Positions 46,081 through 55,204 of a stretch of 64,000 nucleotides of DNA are shown here, piece by piece (the stretch's first letter is position 1; each line of letters starts with the position of its first letter). Under the pieces are notes generated by a model. The model did no database searches and was not told where the DNA came from. It saw only the letters and a program-made list of their open reading frames with translations. The position numbers were made by a program, and so were the translations under genes. Origin of the DNA: Rhizobium sp. P32RR-XVIII (GTDB taxonomy: Bacteria; Pseudomonadota; Alphaproteobacteria; Rhizobiales; Rhizobiaceae); the NCBI RefSeq assembly GCF_012641395.1, contig NZ_JABAIH010000010.1, positions 62,001 to 126,000 of the forward strand, given 5' to 3'.

Positions 46081-46926
46081 ATGAGTTCGGAATTTGCGGT
46101 TCGTGCGATACGGCCGGGTGAGTTGGAGCTTGTGCTCGAATGGGCAAGGCAAGAAGGGTGGAATCCCGGGCTCGACGATTCACTCGCTTTCCAGGAGGCC
46201 GACCCCTCCGGCTTTTTCGTCGGCGCGCTCGGCGAAGTGCCGGTTGGCTCCATTTCCGTGGTGAAATACGGCGAGCGTTTTGCGTTTCTCGGTCTCTTTA
46301 TCGTCCATCCGGACTTCCGCGGCAGAGGCTACGGCAGGGCACTCTGGAATGTGGGGATCGAGTCCGCAGCGGACCGTACGGTCGGTCTTGACGGTGTTGC
46401 CGCTCAACAGGCGAATTATCGCAGGGCAGGCTTCGAGACGGCGCACATGACGGTGCGTTACGGCGGTGTCGCCACGAGCCTCCCACGCTCGTCACTCGCG
46501 GCGCATCCGGTCTCCGACAAGCTGGATGGGCTCTTCCGCTACGATGCCTCGATTTTCCCGGAACCGCGCAATGAATTCGTTGCCGCCTGGTGCAGGAGGC
46601 GGCGCGGGCGCATGACGTTGGTCGTCCGCAAGAGCGGCAAGATTCGCGGTTACGCGACGATCCGGCGCTGCTACGAAGGTTACAAGATCGGGCCGCTTTT
46701 TGCGGCGGATGCCGACTCCGCAGCCGCGCTGCTTGCCGGATTGTTGCCGGAAGCCGGGGACGCACCGGTTTTCATCGATGTCCCTGTACCCAACCGGGAA
46801 GCGGTCGCGCTGGCCGAAAGCATAGGTCTTGAGCCGGTCTTCGAGACTGCGCGCATGTATCGCGGCGGCGCGCCTGCGATCCCGTTGAAGAATATCTTCG
46901 GCGTGACGACGCTGGAACTCGGGTAG
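46081..46926 (+). CDS. GNAT-family acetyltransferase with C-terminal acetyltransferase-like domain
   Basis: 281 aa. The N-terminal GNAT domain (about residues 5-140) has the acetyl-CoA loop VHPDFRGRGYGRALW. A second domain (about 145-281), with RRCYEGYKIGPLFA, resembles the C-terminal domain of YitH-type proteins. Substrate unknown. It stands alone and converges with the EamA transporter gene, whose stop lies 9 bp beyond. Confidence 0.88.
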   Translation: MSSEFAVRAIRPGELELVLEWARQEGWNPGLDDSLAFQEADPSGFFVGALGEVPVGSISVVKYGERFAFLGLFIVHPDFRGRGYGRALWNVGIESAADRTVGLDGVAAQQANYRRAGFETAHMTVRYGGVATSLPRSSLAAHPVSDKLDGLFRYDASIFPEPRNEFVAAWCRRRRGRMTLVVRKSGKIRGYATIRRCYEGYKIGPLFAADADSAAALLAGLLPEAGDAPVFIDVPVPNREAVALAESIGLEPVFETARMYRGGAPAIPLKNIFGVTTLELG

Positions 46927-46934
46927 CTCGCAGA

Positions 46935-47852
46935 TCAATCCATCGGGGATGCGGGAGCAGTCGGAGCGGCGAGCTCCGGGCGGCCCCTTTCGGCGATGGC
47001 AATGCCGCCAAGCGTCAGAACCAGTGCGGCGATATGAAAGAGTTGCAACGCTTCGCCGAGCAGCAGCACGGACAGCAGCGTGCCGAAAACCGGAACGAGA
47101 TTGATGAAGAGACCGGCGCGGTTGGCGCCGATCCATTCGACGCCCTTGATGTAGAGGATCTGCGCGAGCAGTGAAGCGAAGATCGCCGTATAGATGGTGA
47201 TGATCCAGCCTTTGCCGTCAGGCATCTGGATATTGCCGGCGGCACCCTCCCAAAGCAGGAACGGCAGGGACGACAATGCCGCCGCAAACGCGGGGAAAGC
47301 CATCAGCGTTCGCCAATCGACCGGCGGCTTCCAGCGCAGAAAGATCGTGTAGATTGCATAGGCGGCGACCGCCAGCAGCATCAGGGCGTCGCCGCGATTG
47401 AGGCCCAGCTTCAGCAGTGTGGCGATATCGCCATGGGTGGCGGTCAAGACGACGCCGGCGAGCGTCATGCCGAACCCGGCCATCTGCGCGGTCGAAACAA
47501 TTGTGCGGAAGAAGATGAGGTTGAGCAGAAAAATCAGCATCGGGATGCCGGCCTGCTCGATCGCGACATTGATGGCGGTCGTGTACTGCAACGCAGAGTA
47601 AAGCACGGCATTGAAGATCGTATAACCGATCATACCGTAGAAAAACAGCAGAGGCAGGTTCTTGCGGACGAGCGGCCAGTCCTTCCTGAGCTGCGGAAAC
47701 GACACAGCTGCAATCAGCGTGGTCGCAAGCGTCCAGCGCAGGAAAGTCAGCATCATCGGACTGACATGGCCGAGCGCCAGTTTTCCGGCGACGGCGTTTC
47801 CCCCCCAGCATAGCGCTGCAACGATGAGACAAAGGTAGGCCGTGATCCGCAA
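46935..47852 (-). CDS. EamA/DMT-family transporter
   Basis: 305 aa with ten hydrophobic segments in two repeated EamA halves; CWGGNAVAGKLALGHVSPMML begins the first. Members export amino acids or metabolites; the substrate is unknown. The start is set at a TTG (47852) because GGGAAG lies upstream and the family begins here. The open frame continues another 83 codons upstream, but that part runs into the divergent purA gene and looks non-coding. Confidence 0.88.
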   Translation of the reverse strand: MRITAYLCLIVAALCWGGNAVAGKLALGHVSPMMLTFLRWTLATTLIAAVSFPQLRKDWPLVRKNLPLLFFYGMIGYTIFNAVLYSALQYTTAINVAIEQAGIPMLIFLLNLIFFRTIVSTAQMAGFGMTLAGVVLTATHGDIATLLKLGLNRGDALMLLAVAAYAIYTIFLRWKPPVDWRTLMAFPAFAAALSSLPFLLWEGAAGNIQMPDGKGWIITIYTAIFASLLAQILYIKGVEWIGANRAGLFINLVPVFGTLLSVLLLGEALQLFHIAALVLTLGGIAIAERGRPELAAPTAPASPMD

Positions 47853-48048
47853 GGATGATTCTTCCCGTTTTCCCTGAAAAGGAGCTTTGATTGCTGCCGA
47901 TGCCCCGGCAATTAGCCCGTGGCGGGCTGATTTGTCACGCAAAAAGCCCAATTCCCCGTGATAACAGGGTCGCTTTCCAAAAGACAAAGCTTTATAGATG
48001 CGCGGGTTTGAGCAGAGCGGTTGATCCGCTGGTAACAGGAAGAGTTTA

Positions 48049-49347
48049 ATGACGAATGTAGTCGTGGTCGGTTCGCAATGGGGTGACGAAGGCAAGGGCA
48101 AGATTGTCGATTGGCTTTCGGAACGTGCGGATATCGTTGTGCGCTATCAGGGCGGGCACAACGCAGGCCATACGCTGGTCATCGACGGCACGAGCTACAA
48201 GCTCTCGTTGCTGCCTTCCGGCGTCGTGCGCCCGGGCAAGATGGCAGTTATCGGCAACGGCGTCGTGGTCGACCCGCATGCGCTGATCGCCGAGATCGAG
48301 AAGCTGGAAAAGCAGGGCGTCAAGATTTCTCCCGAGAACCTGCGCATCGCCGACAACGCGACCCTTATTCTCTCGCTGCACCGCGAGCTTGATGCCTACC
48401 GGGAAGATGCTGCCTCCAATAGCGGGACGAAGATCGGCACGACGCGCCGCGGGATCGGGCCGGCCTATGAAGACAAGGTCGGCCGCCGCGCGATCCGCGT
48501 CATGGATCTCGCCGATCTCGAGGCGCTGCCGGGCAAGGTCGACCGCATCCTGACGCATCACAATGCGCTGCGCCGCGGCCTTGGCGTCGCCGAGGTCAGC
48601 CATGACGCGATCATGACCGAGCTGACGTCGATCGCCGACCGCGTGCTTCCATACCGCGATACCGTTTGGCTCCTGCTCGACAGGGAACGCCGCAAGGGCG
48701 CCCGCATTCTCTTCGAAGGCGCGCAGGGCAGCCTGCTCGACATCGATCATGGCACCTATCCGTTCGTGACGTCCTCGAACACCGTAGCCGGTCAGGCTGC
48801 GGCCGGCTCGGGCATGGGTCCGGGGTCGCTCGGTTACATCCTCGGCATCACCAAGGCCTATACCACGCGTGTTGGCGAGGGTCCGTTCCCGACCGAGTTG
48901 CATGACGACATCGGCCAGTTCCTCGGTGAAAAGGGCCATGAGTTCGGCACGGTAACGGGCCGCAAGCGTCGCTGCGGCTGGTTCGATGCGGCGCTCGTCC
49001 GCCAGTCGGTTGCAACCAACGGCATTACCGGGATCGCGCTGACGAAACTTGATGTTCTCGACGGCCTGGACGAACTGAAGATCTGCGTCGGCTACAAGCT
49101 GGACGGCGAGCAGATCGATCATCTTCCGGCCAGCCAGGGCGCGCAGGCGCGCGTGGAGCCGGTCTATATTACGCTTGAAGGCTGGAAGGAATCGACGGTT
49201 GGCGCGCGTAGCTGGGCCGATCTGCCGGCCCAGGCGATCAAGTATGTCCGCCAGGTCGAAGAGCTGATCGGGGCGCCTGTCGCTCTCTTGTCTACAAGTC
49301 CTGAGCGAGACGACACGATACTTGTGACTGATCCTTTTGAGGACTAA
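48049..49347 (+). CDS. purA: Adenylosuccinate synthetase
   Basis: 432 aa. The N-terminal GTP and IMP site QWGDEGKGKIVDWL starts at residue 8. HNAGHT, TTRRGIGPAYEDK and GAQGSLLDIDHGTYPFVTSSNT follow in order. It joins IMP and aspartate, using GTP, in the first step from IMP to AMP. The ATG follows GGAAGAG. The gene faces away from the EamA transporter and is followed after 63 bp by the acidic membrane protein. Confidence 0.97.
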   Translation: MTNVVVVGSQWGDEGKGKIVDWLSERADIVVRYQGGHNAGHTLVIDGTSYKLSLLPSGVVRPGKMAVIGNGVVVDPHALIAEIEKLEKQGVKISPENLRIADNATLILSLHRELDAYREDAASNSGTKIGTTRRGIGPAYEDKVGRRAIRVMDLADLEALPGKVDRILTHHNALRRGLGVAEVSHDAIMTELTSIADRVLPYRDTVWLLLDRERRKGARILFEGAQGSLLDIDHGTYPFVTSSNTVAGQAAAGSGMGPGSLGYILGITKAYTTRVGEGPFPTELHDDIGQFLGEKGHEFGTVTGRKRRCGWFDAALVRQSVATNGITGIALTKLDVLDGLDELKICVGYKLDGEQIDHLPASQGAQARVEPVYITLEGWKESTVGARSWADLPAQAIKYVRQVEELIGAPVALLSTSPERDDTILVTDPFED

Positions 49348-49410
49348 TGTCGCGGGTCACTAAGACATCTGGCCAGGCTCTGGGCGACCTGGCCCCTCGA
49401 GAAAGTACTA

Positions 49411-51774
49411 ATGGCTGATTTTATTGCAGTTATCCGGCGGGCGGTGGACGGCCTGGCCGAAAATACACCCGAGATGCGGGTGAAGGTTTACGAGCGCGCG
49501 CGCGGTGCCGTGCAGCGGCAGCTCGAAAACATGAAGCCGCGTCCGCCGGAAGCGATGCTGCAACGCCAGCTGGATAAGCTCGATGCCGCCATTCGCGAGG
49601 TGGAAGCAGAGCATTCCGAGGCATTGCCGGAAGACCAGGCTGCGATTGCCGCTGCTGCTGCCGAAGCGCCTGTCCATGAGCAACCTCCAGTCGAGGCATT
49701 CGCCGAACCTGCTCCTGCGCCCGAGCCGGTGGATCAACCGGTTGCCGAGTCTCGTGAGCAAGCCGCCGAACCTGTCGAATATCAGCATGAAGAGGAATCT
49801 CGGGAAGAGGCCGCCCATTACGAGGAGCCCGTCGTTGCGGCGGATGAGCCCGCACCCCAAGAGGTACAATGGGAACGCCCCGCCGAGGAAGCCGCCCCCA
49901 TTGAAGAAGTGGCCCCTGTTGAGGAGTGGGCGGCATCGCATCACGACGAAGCGCCGGTCGAGGAATACCGTGTTGCTCCGCATGAGCCTCATGTGGAGGC
50001 GCCCGCTTTCGAGCCGGAACCTGCCTTCGAAGCCGAGCCCGCGGTCGAACCCGAACCGGCGGCCGAGCCGAAGCCACTCCCGCCGATCAACGAATACAAT
50101 CCCTCGAACCGTCTCGTCGAGCCCGTCGCCGCGTTCGAGAAGCCGGAGGAATTCGTAGAGCATAGCCGCGAGGAGCCGCTTCAGGCGGAAACTGCCGCGC
50201 ATTTCGATCCCGTATGGGCCGAACCTGCTGCTCAGATCCCGTCCGAGCCCGCGAAGGAAGCGGAGGCGGCGTGGGCTGCCGAGGAGGTGAGGAACTTTTC
50301 GGGGATCGTGCCGCCGGCCGAGTCGACCAGCGACGCGGCGCGCGCTTTCGAGGAAGCCATTGCGGCGCTTCCCCCGGTGCTGCCGAAGATGCCGCCCGCG
50401 AACGAAGGCTTCTCATGGGAGGCTGCGGCCTTCGACGACCTGCCGCCGATCGAGGCAGGTCAGGACAAGAAGAAACCCGTTGCGGCACAGTTTAACGATG
50501 CGGACCTCTTTGAGGATATCAACGGCAAAACTGGAGCTCCCGTCGCGGACGTTCCGGGTGCAGAGTGGCAGGAGGCCAAGGCACTTCGAGGCTACGATCA
50601 CCGCGGCGTCGTGGCGGAAGACGACGATTCCGTGCCGTCCGACGGTGTCGACCATCTGCTTGCGGCCAAACTGCAGAACAAGAATTTCCGCATGGAGCCG
50701 AAGCGACGGCGCTTTGGCGTCGGCGCGGCCATTACCATGCTCGTGGTGCTGGCGGTGCTGGGCGGGGGCGCCTATGCCGCCTGGATGAACCGTGACCAGC
50801 TGGTCGCGATGTTCAACGGTTTGGTAAGTTCGGCGCCATCCAAGACGGCCGATGGCGAGCCGGCTGCCTCTTCCGGAAGCCCGGCACCTGCGGCGCCCGC
50901 GACAAATACCGAAGCGGCAAAGCCGGCCGAGAAGGACCAGCAGGCTACCGCCCGTGATGACGGCTCCGCTACGAACAACAAGTTCACACAGCGCCTTATG
51001 GCTGACGGCACGGAAGTCGATAACGGCCCGGCCGCCGCCCCCGGTACGCCGACGGCCGAAGGCAAGTCCGTCTCCGAACAGAACGTCGCATCCGCTGCGC
51101 CGGCGCCAGCCGCGCAGGCGAGTACACCCGCCCAAGGGCAGGCGGCAGACGCCCCGGCCGCTGCCCCTCAGCAGGCCCAAACCGCGCCGGCCGCTCAGCA
51201 GACGCCCGCCGGTGCGACGGAGAAGATGTTCCTCTACGAAGAGCGGATCGGCGAAAGTTCGCCGACGGCGATCCAGGGATCCGTCATCTGGAGCGTCCAG
51301 CATGAAACCGATCAGGCCGGCAAGCAGGAATCGACTGTGCAGGCCAATGTGACGGTGCCGGAGCGCAATCTTTCGGTTCTCGTGACCTTCAAGCGCAACT
51401 CCGATCCGTCGCTTCCGGCGAGCCATCTCGTCGAAGTCGTTTTCTCGCTTCCGCCGAATTTCGAGGGCGGCAGCATCGAAAGCGTGCAGCGCATTTCAAT
51501 GAAGCGCACGGAGCAGGATCGCGGCGACGCGCTGATAGCCGTGCCTGCCAAGATCACCGACGATTTCCACATGGTCGCGCTGAATGATTATCCGGACGCG
51601 CGAAAGGCCAATCTCCAACTGCTTCAAACGCGCGACTGGATCGATATCCCGATCACCTATCGCAATGGCCGTCGCGCTCTGATCACCATCCAGAAGGGTG
51701 CGACCGGCACGGAAGCGTTCAACAAGGCGATCCAGGAGTGGACCGCACTCGGCGACGTGAGCACGAGCCAGTAA
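49411..51774 (+). CDS. Large acidic single-pass membrane protein downstream of purA
   Basis: 787 aa of unknown function. A short conserved-looking N-terminus (MADFIAVIRRAVDGLAENTP, then a helical VKVYERARGAVQRQL) is followed by about 330 residues rich in Glu, Pro and Ala. One membrane helix lies at about 436-459 (GVGAAITMLVVLAVLGGGAYAAW). An Ala/Pro/Gln-rich linker leads to a compact, probably periplasmic domain from about residue 600 to the end. The layout resembles envelope-spanning scaffold proteins such as TolA-like or FipA-like ones, but no motif proves that. The gene follows purA and ends at a terminator shared with convergent rpoH. Confidence 0.85.
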   Translation: MADFIAVIRRAVDGLAENTPEMRVKVYERARGAVQRQLENMKPRPPEAMLQRQLDKLDAAIREVEAEHSEALPEDQAAIAAAAAEAPVHEQPPVEAFAEPAPAPEPVDQPVAESREQAAEPVEYQHEEESREEAAHYEEPVVAADEPAPQEVQWERPAEEAAPIEEVAPVEEWAASHHDEAPVEEYRVAPHEPHVEAPAFEPEPAFEAEPAVEPEPAAEPKPLPPINEYNPSNRLVEPVAAFEKPEEFVEHSREEPLQAETAAHFDPVWAEPAAQIPSEPAKEAEAAWAAEEVRNFSGIVPPAESTSDAARAFEEAIAALPPVLPKMPPANEGFSWEAAAFDDLPPIEAGQDKKKPVAAQFNDADLFEDINGKTGAPVADVPGAEWQEAKALRGYDHRGVVAEDDDSVPSDGVDHLLAAKLQNKNFRMEPKRRRFGVGAAITMLVVLAVLGGGAYAAWMNRDQLVAMFNGLVSSAPSKTADGEPAASSGSPAPAAPATNTEAAKPAEKDQQATARDDGSATNNKFTQRLMADGTEVDNGPAAAPGTPTAEGKSVSEQNVASAAPAPAAQASTPAQGQAADAPAAAPQQAQTAPAAQQTPAGATEKMFLYEERIGESSPTAIQGSVIWSVQHETDQAGKQESTVQANVTVPERNLSVLVTFKRNSDPSLPASHLVEVVFSLPPNFEGGSIESVQRISMKRTEQDRGDALIAVPAKITDDFHMVALNDYPDARKANLQLLQTRDWIDIPITYRNGRRALITIQKGATGTEAFNKAIQEWTALGDVSTSQ

Positions 51775-51802
51775 CCCTGATCCAGAGCTCGGACACAAAA
51801 AA

Positions 51803-51828
51803 GGCGGGCCGCATGGACCCGCCTTTTT
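51803..51828. terminator. Bidirectional terminator between the acidic membrane protein gene and rpoH
   Basis: GGCGGGCC pairs with GGACCCGCC (one bulge) around a 4-nt loop. Six A precede and five T follow the stem, so it can stop transcription from both convergent genes. Confidence 0.85.
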
Positions 51829-51847
51829 CACGTGTGAGTTTGCTGAT

Positions 51848-52756
51848 TTATGCCGTGGATTCGACGACGCGGACGGCTTGTGCCCTCTCCAGCGCTTCCT
51901 TTCGGACGGCATCCTGCACCTTTTCAAAGGCGCGCACCTCGATCTGGCGGACGCGTTCGCGGCTGATATCGAACTCGGACGAGAGATCTTCCAGCGTAAC
52001 CGGCTCGTCAGCAAGGCGGCGGGCCTCGAAGATACGCCGTTCGCGGTCGTTCAGCACGCTCATCGCCTTTGACAGCATCCGGCGGCGCGTCTCCAGTTCA
52101 TCCTGCTCGATCAGCACGGCCTCCTGGCTATCGTGGTCGTCCACGAGCCAGTCCTGCCACTGACCGCTATCGCCTTCCGAGGCCTTGATCGGCGCGTTCA
52201 GCGAAGCGTCGCCGGAAAGGCGGCGGTTCATCGAAACGACTTCCTCCTCGGACACGTTCAGCTTCGTTGCGATCTCGGCAACCTGCTCCGGCTTCAAATC
52301 GCCTTCATCGATGGCCTGGATACGGCCCTTGAGACGGCGCAGGTTGAAGAACAGGCGCTTCTGGTTCGCAGTGGTCCCCATCTTCACCAGCGACCACGAA
52401 CGCAGGATGTATTCCTGGATCGAAGCCTTGATCCACCACATGGCATAGGTGGCGAGACGGAATCCGCGTTCCGGATCGAACTTCTTGACGGCCTGCATGA
52501 GGCCGACGTTGCCTTCGGAAACAACCTCTCCGATCGGCAAACCATAACCGCGGTAACCCATGGCGATCTTGGCGACGAGACGCAGGTGGCTGGTGACCAG
52601 CTTATGCGCGGCTTCGCGGTCGCCATGCTCCGCATAACGCTTCCCCAGCATGTATTCCTGCTGCGGCTCCAGCATCGGGAACTTGCGGATTTCGTCGAGA
52701 TAACGATTGAGGCCGGCTTCGCCGGCGGTAATGGACGGCAAGGTATTACGGGCCAT
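51848..52756 (-). CDS. rpoH: RNA polymerase sigma-32 factor (heat shock)
   Basis: 302 aa sigma-70 family factor. Region 2 contains GNVGLMQAVKKFDPERGFRLATYAMWWIKA (split). The RpoH box QKRLFFNLRRLK lies near residues 132-143 and is diagnostic for sigma-32. Region 4 ends with ISRERVRQIEVRAFEKV. It directs RNA polymerase to heat-shock and stress genes. The rluD gene lies 171 bp upstream on the same strand. Rhizobia often have two rpoH genes; this location fits the main copy, rpoH1. Confidence 0.95.
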   Translation of the reverse strand: MARNTLPSITAGEAGLNRYLDEIRKFPMLEPQQEYMLGKRYAEHGDREAAHKLVTSHLRLVAKIAMGYRGYGLPIGEVVSEGNVGLMQAVKKFDPERGFRLATYAMWWIKASIQEYILRSWSLVKMGTTANQKRLFFNLRRLKGRIQAIDEGDLKPEQVAEIATKLNVSEEEVVSMNRRLSGDASLNAPIKASEGDSGQWQDWLVDDHDSQEAVLIEQDELETRRRMLSKAMSVLNDRERRIFEARRLADEPVTLEDLSSEFDISRERVRQIEVRAFEKVQDAVRKEALERAQAVRVVESTA

Positions 52757-52927
52757 GATTGCACCCTCCTATGTAGATTCCGGCTCCCAATGGAACGCGC
52801 CCCCGCGTTGAACAGGCGAACCGAGACATGCGGCCCAAAGCCGGGCCCGCACTTAGTCTATGTAAAGATAAGTATGGCGGAACGGCGGTTCAAGCCAGCT
52901 TGCCCGGTTCACGATGGCGTTACGTGT

Positions 52928-53953
52928 CTAACGGCGCAGGGCTTCGACCAGTTCCACCATATCTTCGGGGAGGGGAGCCTCGAAGTGCAAAAGTTCACCT
53001 GAGCGGGGGTGCTCGAACTGCAGCATATAGGCATGGAGCGCCTGCCGCCCGAAGCTGTTGACGACCTTGCGTGCCGCTTCCGGCAGAAGGTTGGCCTTGG
53101 TTCTGAGATGCGCGCCATAGACCCCGTCGCCGAGAAGCGGATGACCGATATGGGCCATGTGGACGCGGATCTGGTGAGTGCGGCCGGTCTCCAGGTGGCA
53201 TTCGACGAGCGCGGCGAGCGCCGTCGCGTCCGGGTTTTCGTGGAAGCGCTCCAGCACCTCGTAATGGGTAACGGCCTCGTCGGCATCCTGGCTGTCGGGA
53301 CGTTTGACCGTGCGGCGCGTGCGGTCGCCGGTCGAGCGGCCGAGTGGCGCGTCGATCGTTCCGCTGAGCGAACGCGGGCGGCCCCAGACGATGGCCTTGT
53401 AGGCACGTTCGAGCGGCATGGTGCGGCCGTGGTCGGCAAATTGCTGCGACAGGTTGCGGTGGGCAATATCGTTCTTGGCAACGACCATGACACCTGTGGT
53501 GTCTTTGTCGAGCCGGTGAACGATGCCCGGTCGCCGGACACCGCCGATGCCCGACAGGCTGTCACCGCAGTGGTAGATCAGGGCGTTGACGAGCGTGCCC
53601 GTCCAGTTTCCGGCGGCCGGATGGACGACAAGGCCGGCCGGCTTCGAGATGACGATGACGTCGTCGTCCTCGTAAAGGATGTCGAGCGGAATGTTCTCGC
53701 CTTTCGGCGTGGGGTCCTCGGGCTCGGGCAGCAGGATCTCGTACTGGTCGCCGGGCCGCACCTTCTTCTGCGGATCAAGGGCAGGCGCTCCGTTCACAAG
53801 CAACTGGCCGTCCTTGATGAGCACCTTGACGCGGCTGCGTGAGAATTCCTCGCCGAGCTGTGCAGTCAGCCAGGCATCGAGCCGGCCTTCGGCACTCTCA
53901 TCAGCGGTCAGGACTTTCCTAATCCCGGATGCTTGTTTAAAGGGGTCGCTCAA
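52928..53953 (-). CDS. rluD: 23S rRNA pseudouridine synthase (RluD family)
   Basis: 341 aa. An N-terminal S4 RNA-binding domain (about residues 25-75) precedes the catalytic domain with VHRLDKDTTGVMVVAKN; its Asp is the catalytic residue. GRTHQIRVHMAHIGHPLLGD closes the active-site region. It makes pseudouridines in helix 69 of 23S rRNA if it is true RluD. The start is a TTG at 53953 with GGAG upstream; the frame extends another 99 codons without support. It is divergent from a small membrane protein gene 39 bp away. Confidence 0.9.
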   Translation of the reverse strand: MSDPFKQASGIRKVLTADESAEGRLDAWLTAQLGEEFSRSRVKVLIKDGQLLVNGAPALDPQKKVRPGDQYEILLPEPEDPTPKGENIPLDILYEDDDVIVISKPAGLVVHPAAGNWTGTLVNALIYHCGDSLSGIGGVRRPGIVHRLDKDTTGVMVVAKNDIAHRNLSQQFADHGRTMPLERAYKAIVWGRPRSLSGTIDAPLGRSTGDRTRRTVKRPDSQDADEAVTHYEVLERFHENPDATALAALVECHLETGRTHQIRVHMAHIGHPLLGDGVYGAHLRTKANLLPEAARKVVNSFGRQALHAYMLQFEHPRSGELLHFEAPLPEDMVELVEALRR

Positions 53954-53992
53954 GACGCTTCTTCTCCGAAGTATTTTTTGCAGGACGCCACA

Positions 53993-54376
53993 ATGACCAA
54001 AATCGAGACAGACGATCAGGAAGAACAGTCCCTTGACCCGGCAATGGAAAGTGTCCGGCGCAAGATGGTGCGGTTGCAGATCGTTTCGGGCGTCATCATG
54101 TTTGTGAGCCTTATGGCGGTCTTCGGCGCCGTTGTCTACAAGACGATGAAGGCGGAACCAGCCGAAACGGCCGCTGCCTCCGGCTCCGGCGTTCCTTCGG
54201 ATGCGCCGGTCAGCTCCACGGTTTCGCTGCCGCCCGGCTTCGCCGTGCAATCCACATCGCTATCAGGAGACCGGATTCTGTTCTTCGGGCAGTCTGCCGA
54301 CGGGAAGCGCAAAGCACTGGTCTACGATATCAAGGCAGGCCGCCTCGTCGCTGATATCATCGTCGGGGCCAATTAG
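53993..54376 (+). CDS. Small membrane protein of unknown function next to rluD
   Basis: 127 aa. An acidic N-terminus is followed by one membrane helix (about residues 28-49, IVSGVIMFVSLMAVFGAVVY). A short linker leads to a small domain (about 80-127) with ILFFGQSADGKRKALVYD, likely periplasmic. Similar proteins occur next to rluD in other alphaproteobacteria (I think DUF6476, uncertain). It is 5 bp ahead of the methyltransferase gene, so both are probably one transcript. Confidence 0.8.
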   Translation: MTKIETDDQEEQSLDPAMESVRRKMVRLQIVSGVIMFVSLMAVFGAVVYKTMKAEPAETAAASGSGVPSDAPVSSTVSLPPGFAVQSTSLSGDRILFFGQSADGKRKALVYDIKAGRLVADIIVGAN

Positions 54377-54381
54377 CGCCG

Positions 54382-55203
54382 ATGGCTGCGCCTCCGGTCA
54401 CGATCGAGAGCGTGGATGACCCGCGCATTGCGGAATTCCGATCGATCCGCGAGCGCGACCTGACCGGCAGGCAGAACCGCTTCATTGCCGAAGGCACCGT
54501 CGTGCTGCGGATGCTGGCCGAGGCCCATTTGGCAGGGCGCGGCTTCGAGGCCGAGAAGGTGCTGCTGCTGCGCAACCGCGTCGAAGGCGTTTCCGACATT
54601 ATTGCGCGCTTTCCCCCGGAGGTTCCAATCTACGTCGCCGAGGCCGATGTCCTCGACGGCATTGTCGGTTTCCATCTTCATCGCGGCGTCCTGGCGATCG
54701 GAAAAAGGATCGAGCGCAGCGAGAGCCTGCTCGACTGCCTGCCCGATCGCGCGCTCGTTTTGGTCGGCTGCGGCATTTCCAACCACGACAATGCGGGTTC
54801 GATGTTTCGCAATGCGGCGGCCTTCGGTGCGGATGCCGTTTTTCTCGATGAGACATCCTGCGACCCGCTTTACCGCAAGGCGATGCGCGTCTCCGTCGGA
54901 TCGGTGTTGAGCGTTCCCTATCAGCGCGACGGCAGCGCCCTGGACATTCTCGCAGCGCTTGCCGCAGGGGGCTTCGATATCTGGACTTTATCGCCGCGCG
55001 GCGAGACGGATATTCGCGCGATATCGTCGTCAGATCGCATAGCGCTCGTCGTCGGTACGGAAGGAGAAGGATTGCCGGAAACAGTCCTGGCACGCTTCAG
55101 GAGCGCGCGCATTCCGCAATCCGCCGGCCTGGACAGCCTCAACGTCGCAACGGCGACCGGGATCGCACTGTTCGCAATCTCGTCGGCTGTGGGCCGGGTC
55201 TGA
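54382..55203 (+). CDS. SpoU/TrmH-family RNA 2'-O-methyltransferase
   Basis: 273 aa SPOUT-class enzyme. An N-terminal substrate-binding domain (about residues 1-105) is followed by the knotted domain with GISNHDNAGSMFRNAAAFG, LVVGTEGEGLP and IPQSAGLDSLNVATATGIAL. It uses S-adenosylmethionine to methylate a ribose in rRNA or tRNA; the target cannot be told. Its stop is 1 bp from the stop of the convergent coiled-coil gene. Confidence 0.92.
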   Translation: MAAPPVTIESVDDPRIAEFRSIRERDLTGRQNRFIAEGTVVLRMLAEAHLAGRGFEAEKVLLLRNRVEGVSDIIARFPPEVPIYVAEADVLDGIVGFHLHRGVLAIGKRIERSESLLDCLPDRALVLVGCGISNHDNAGSMFRNAAAFGADAVFLDETSCDPLYRKAMRVSVGSVLSVPYQRDGSALDILAALAAGGFDIWTLSPRGETDIRAISSSDRIALVVGTEGEGLPETVLARFRSARIPQSAGLDSLNVATATGIALFAISSAVGRV

Positions 55204-55204
55204 C

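Noticed and set aside
47853..48101. N-terminal extension of the EamA transporter frame into purA
   Set aside because: It would overlap the purA start on the other strand and adds residues unlike the family; a TTG with a ribosome site fits better.
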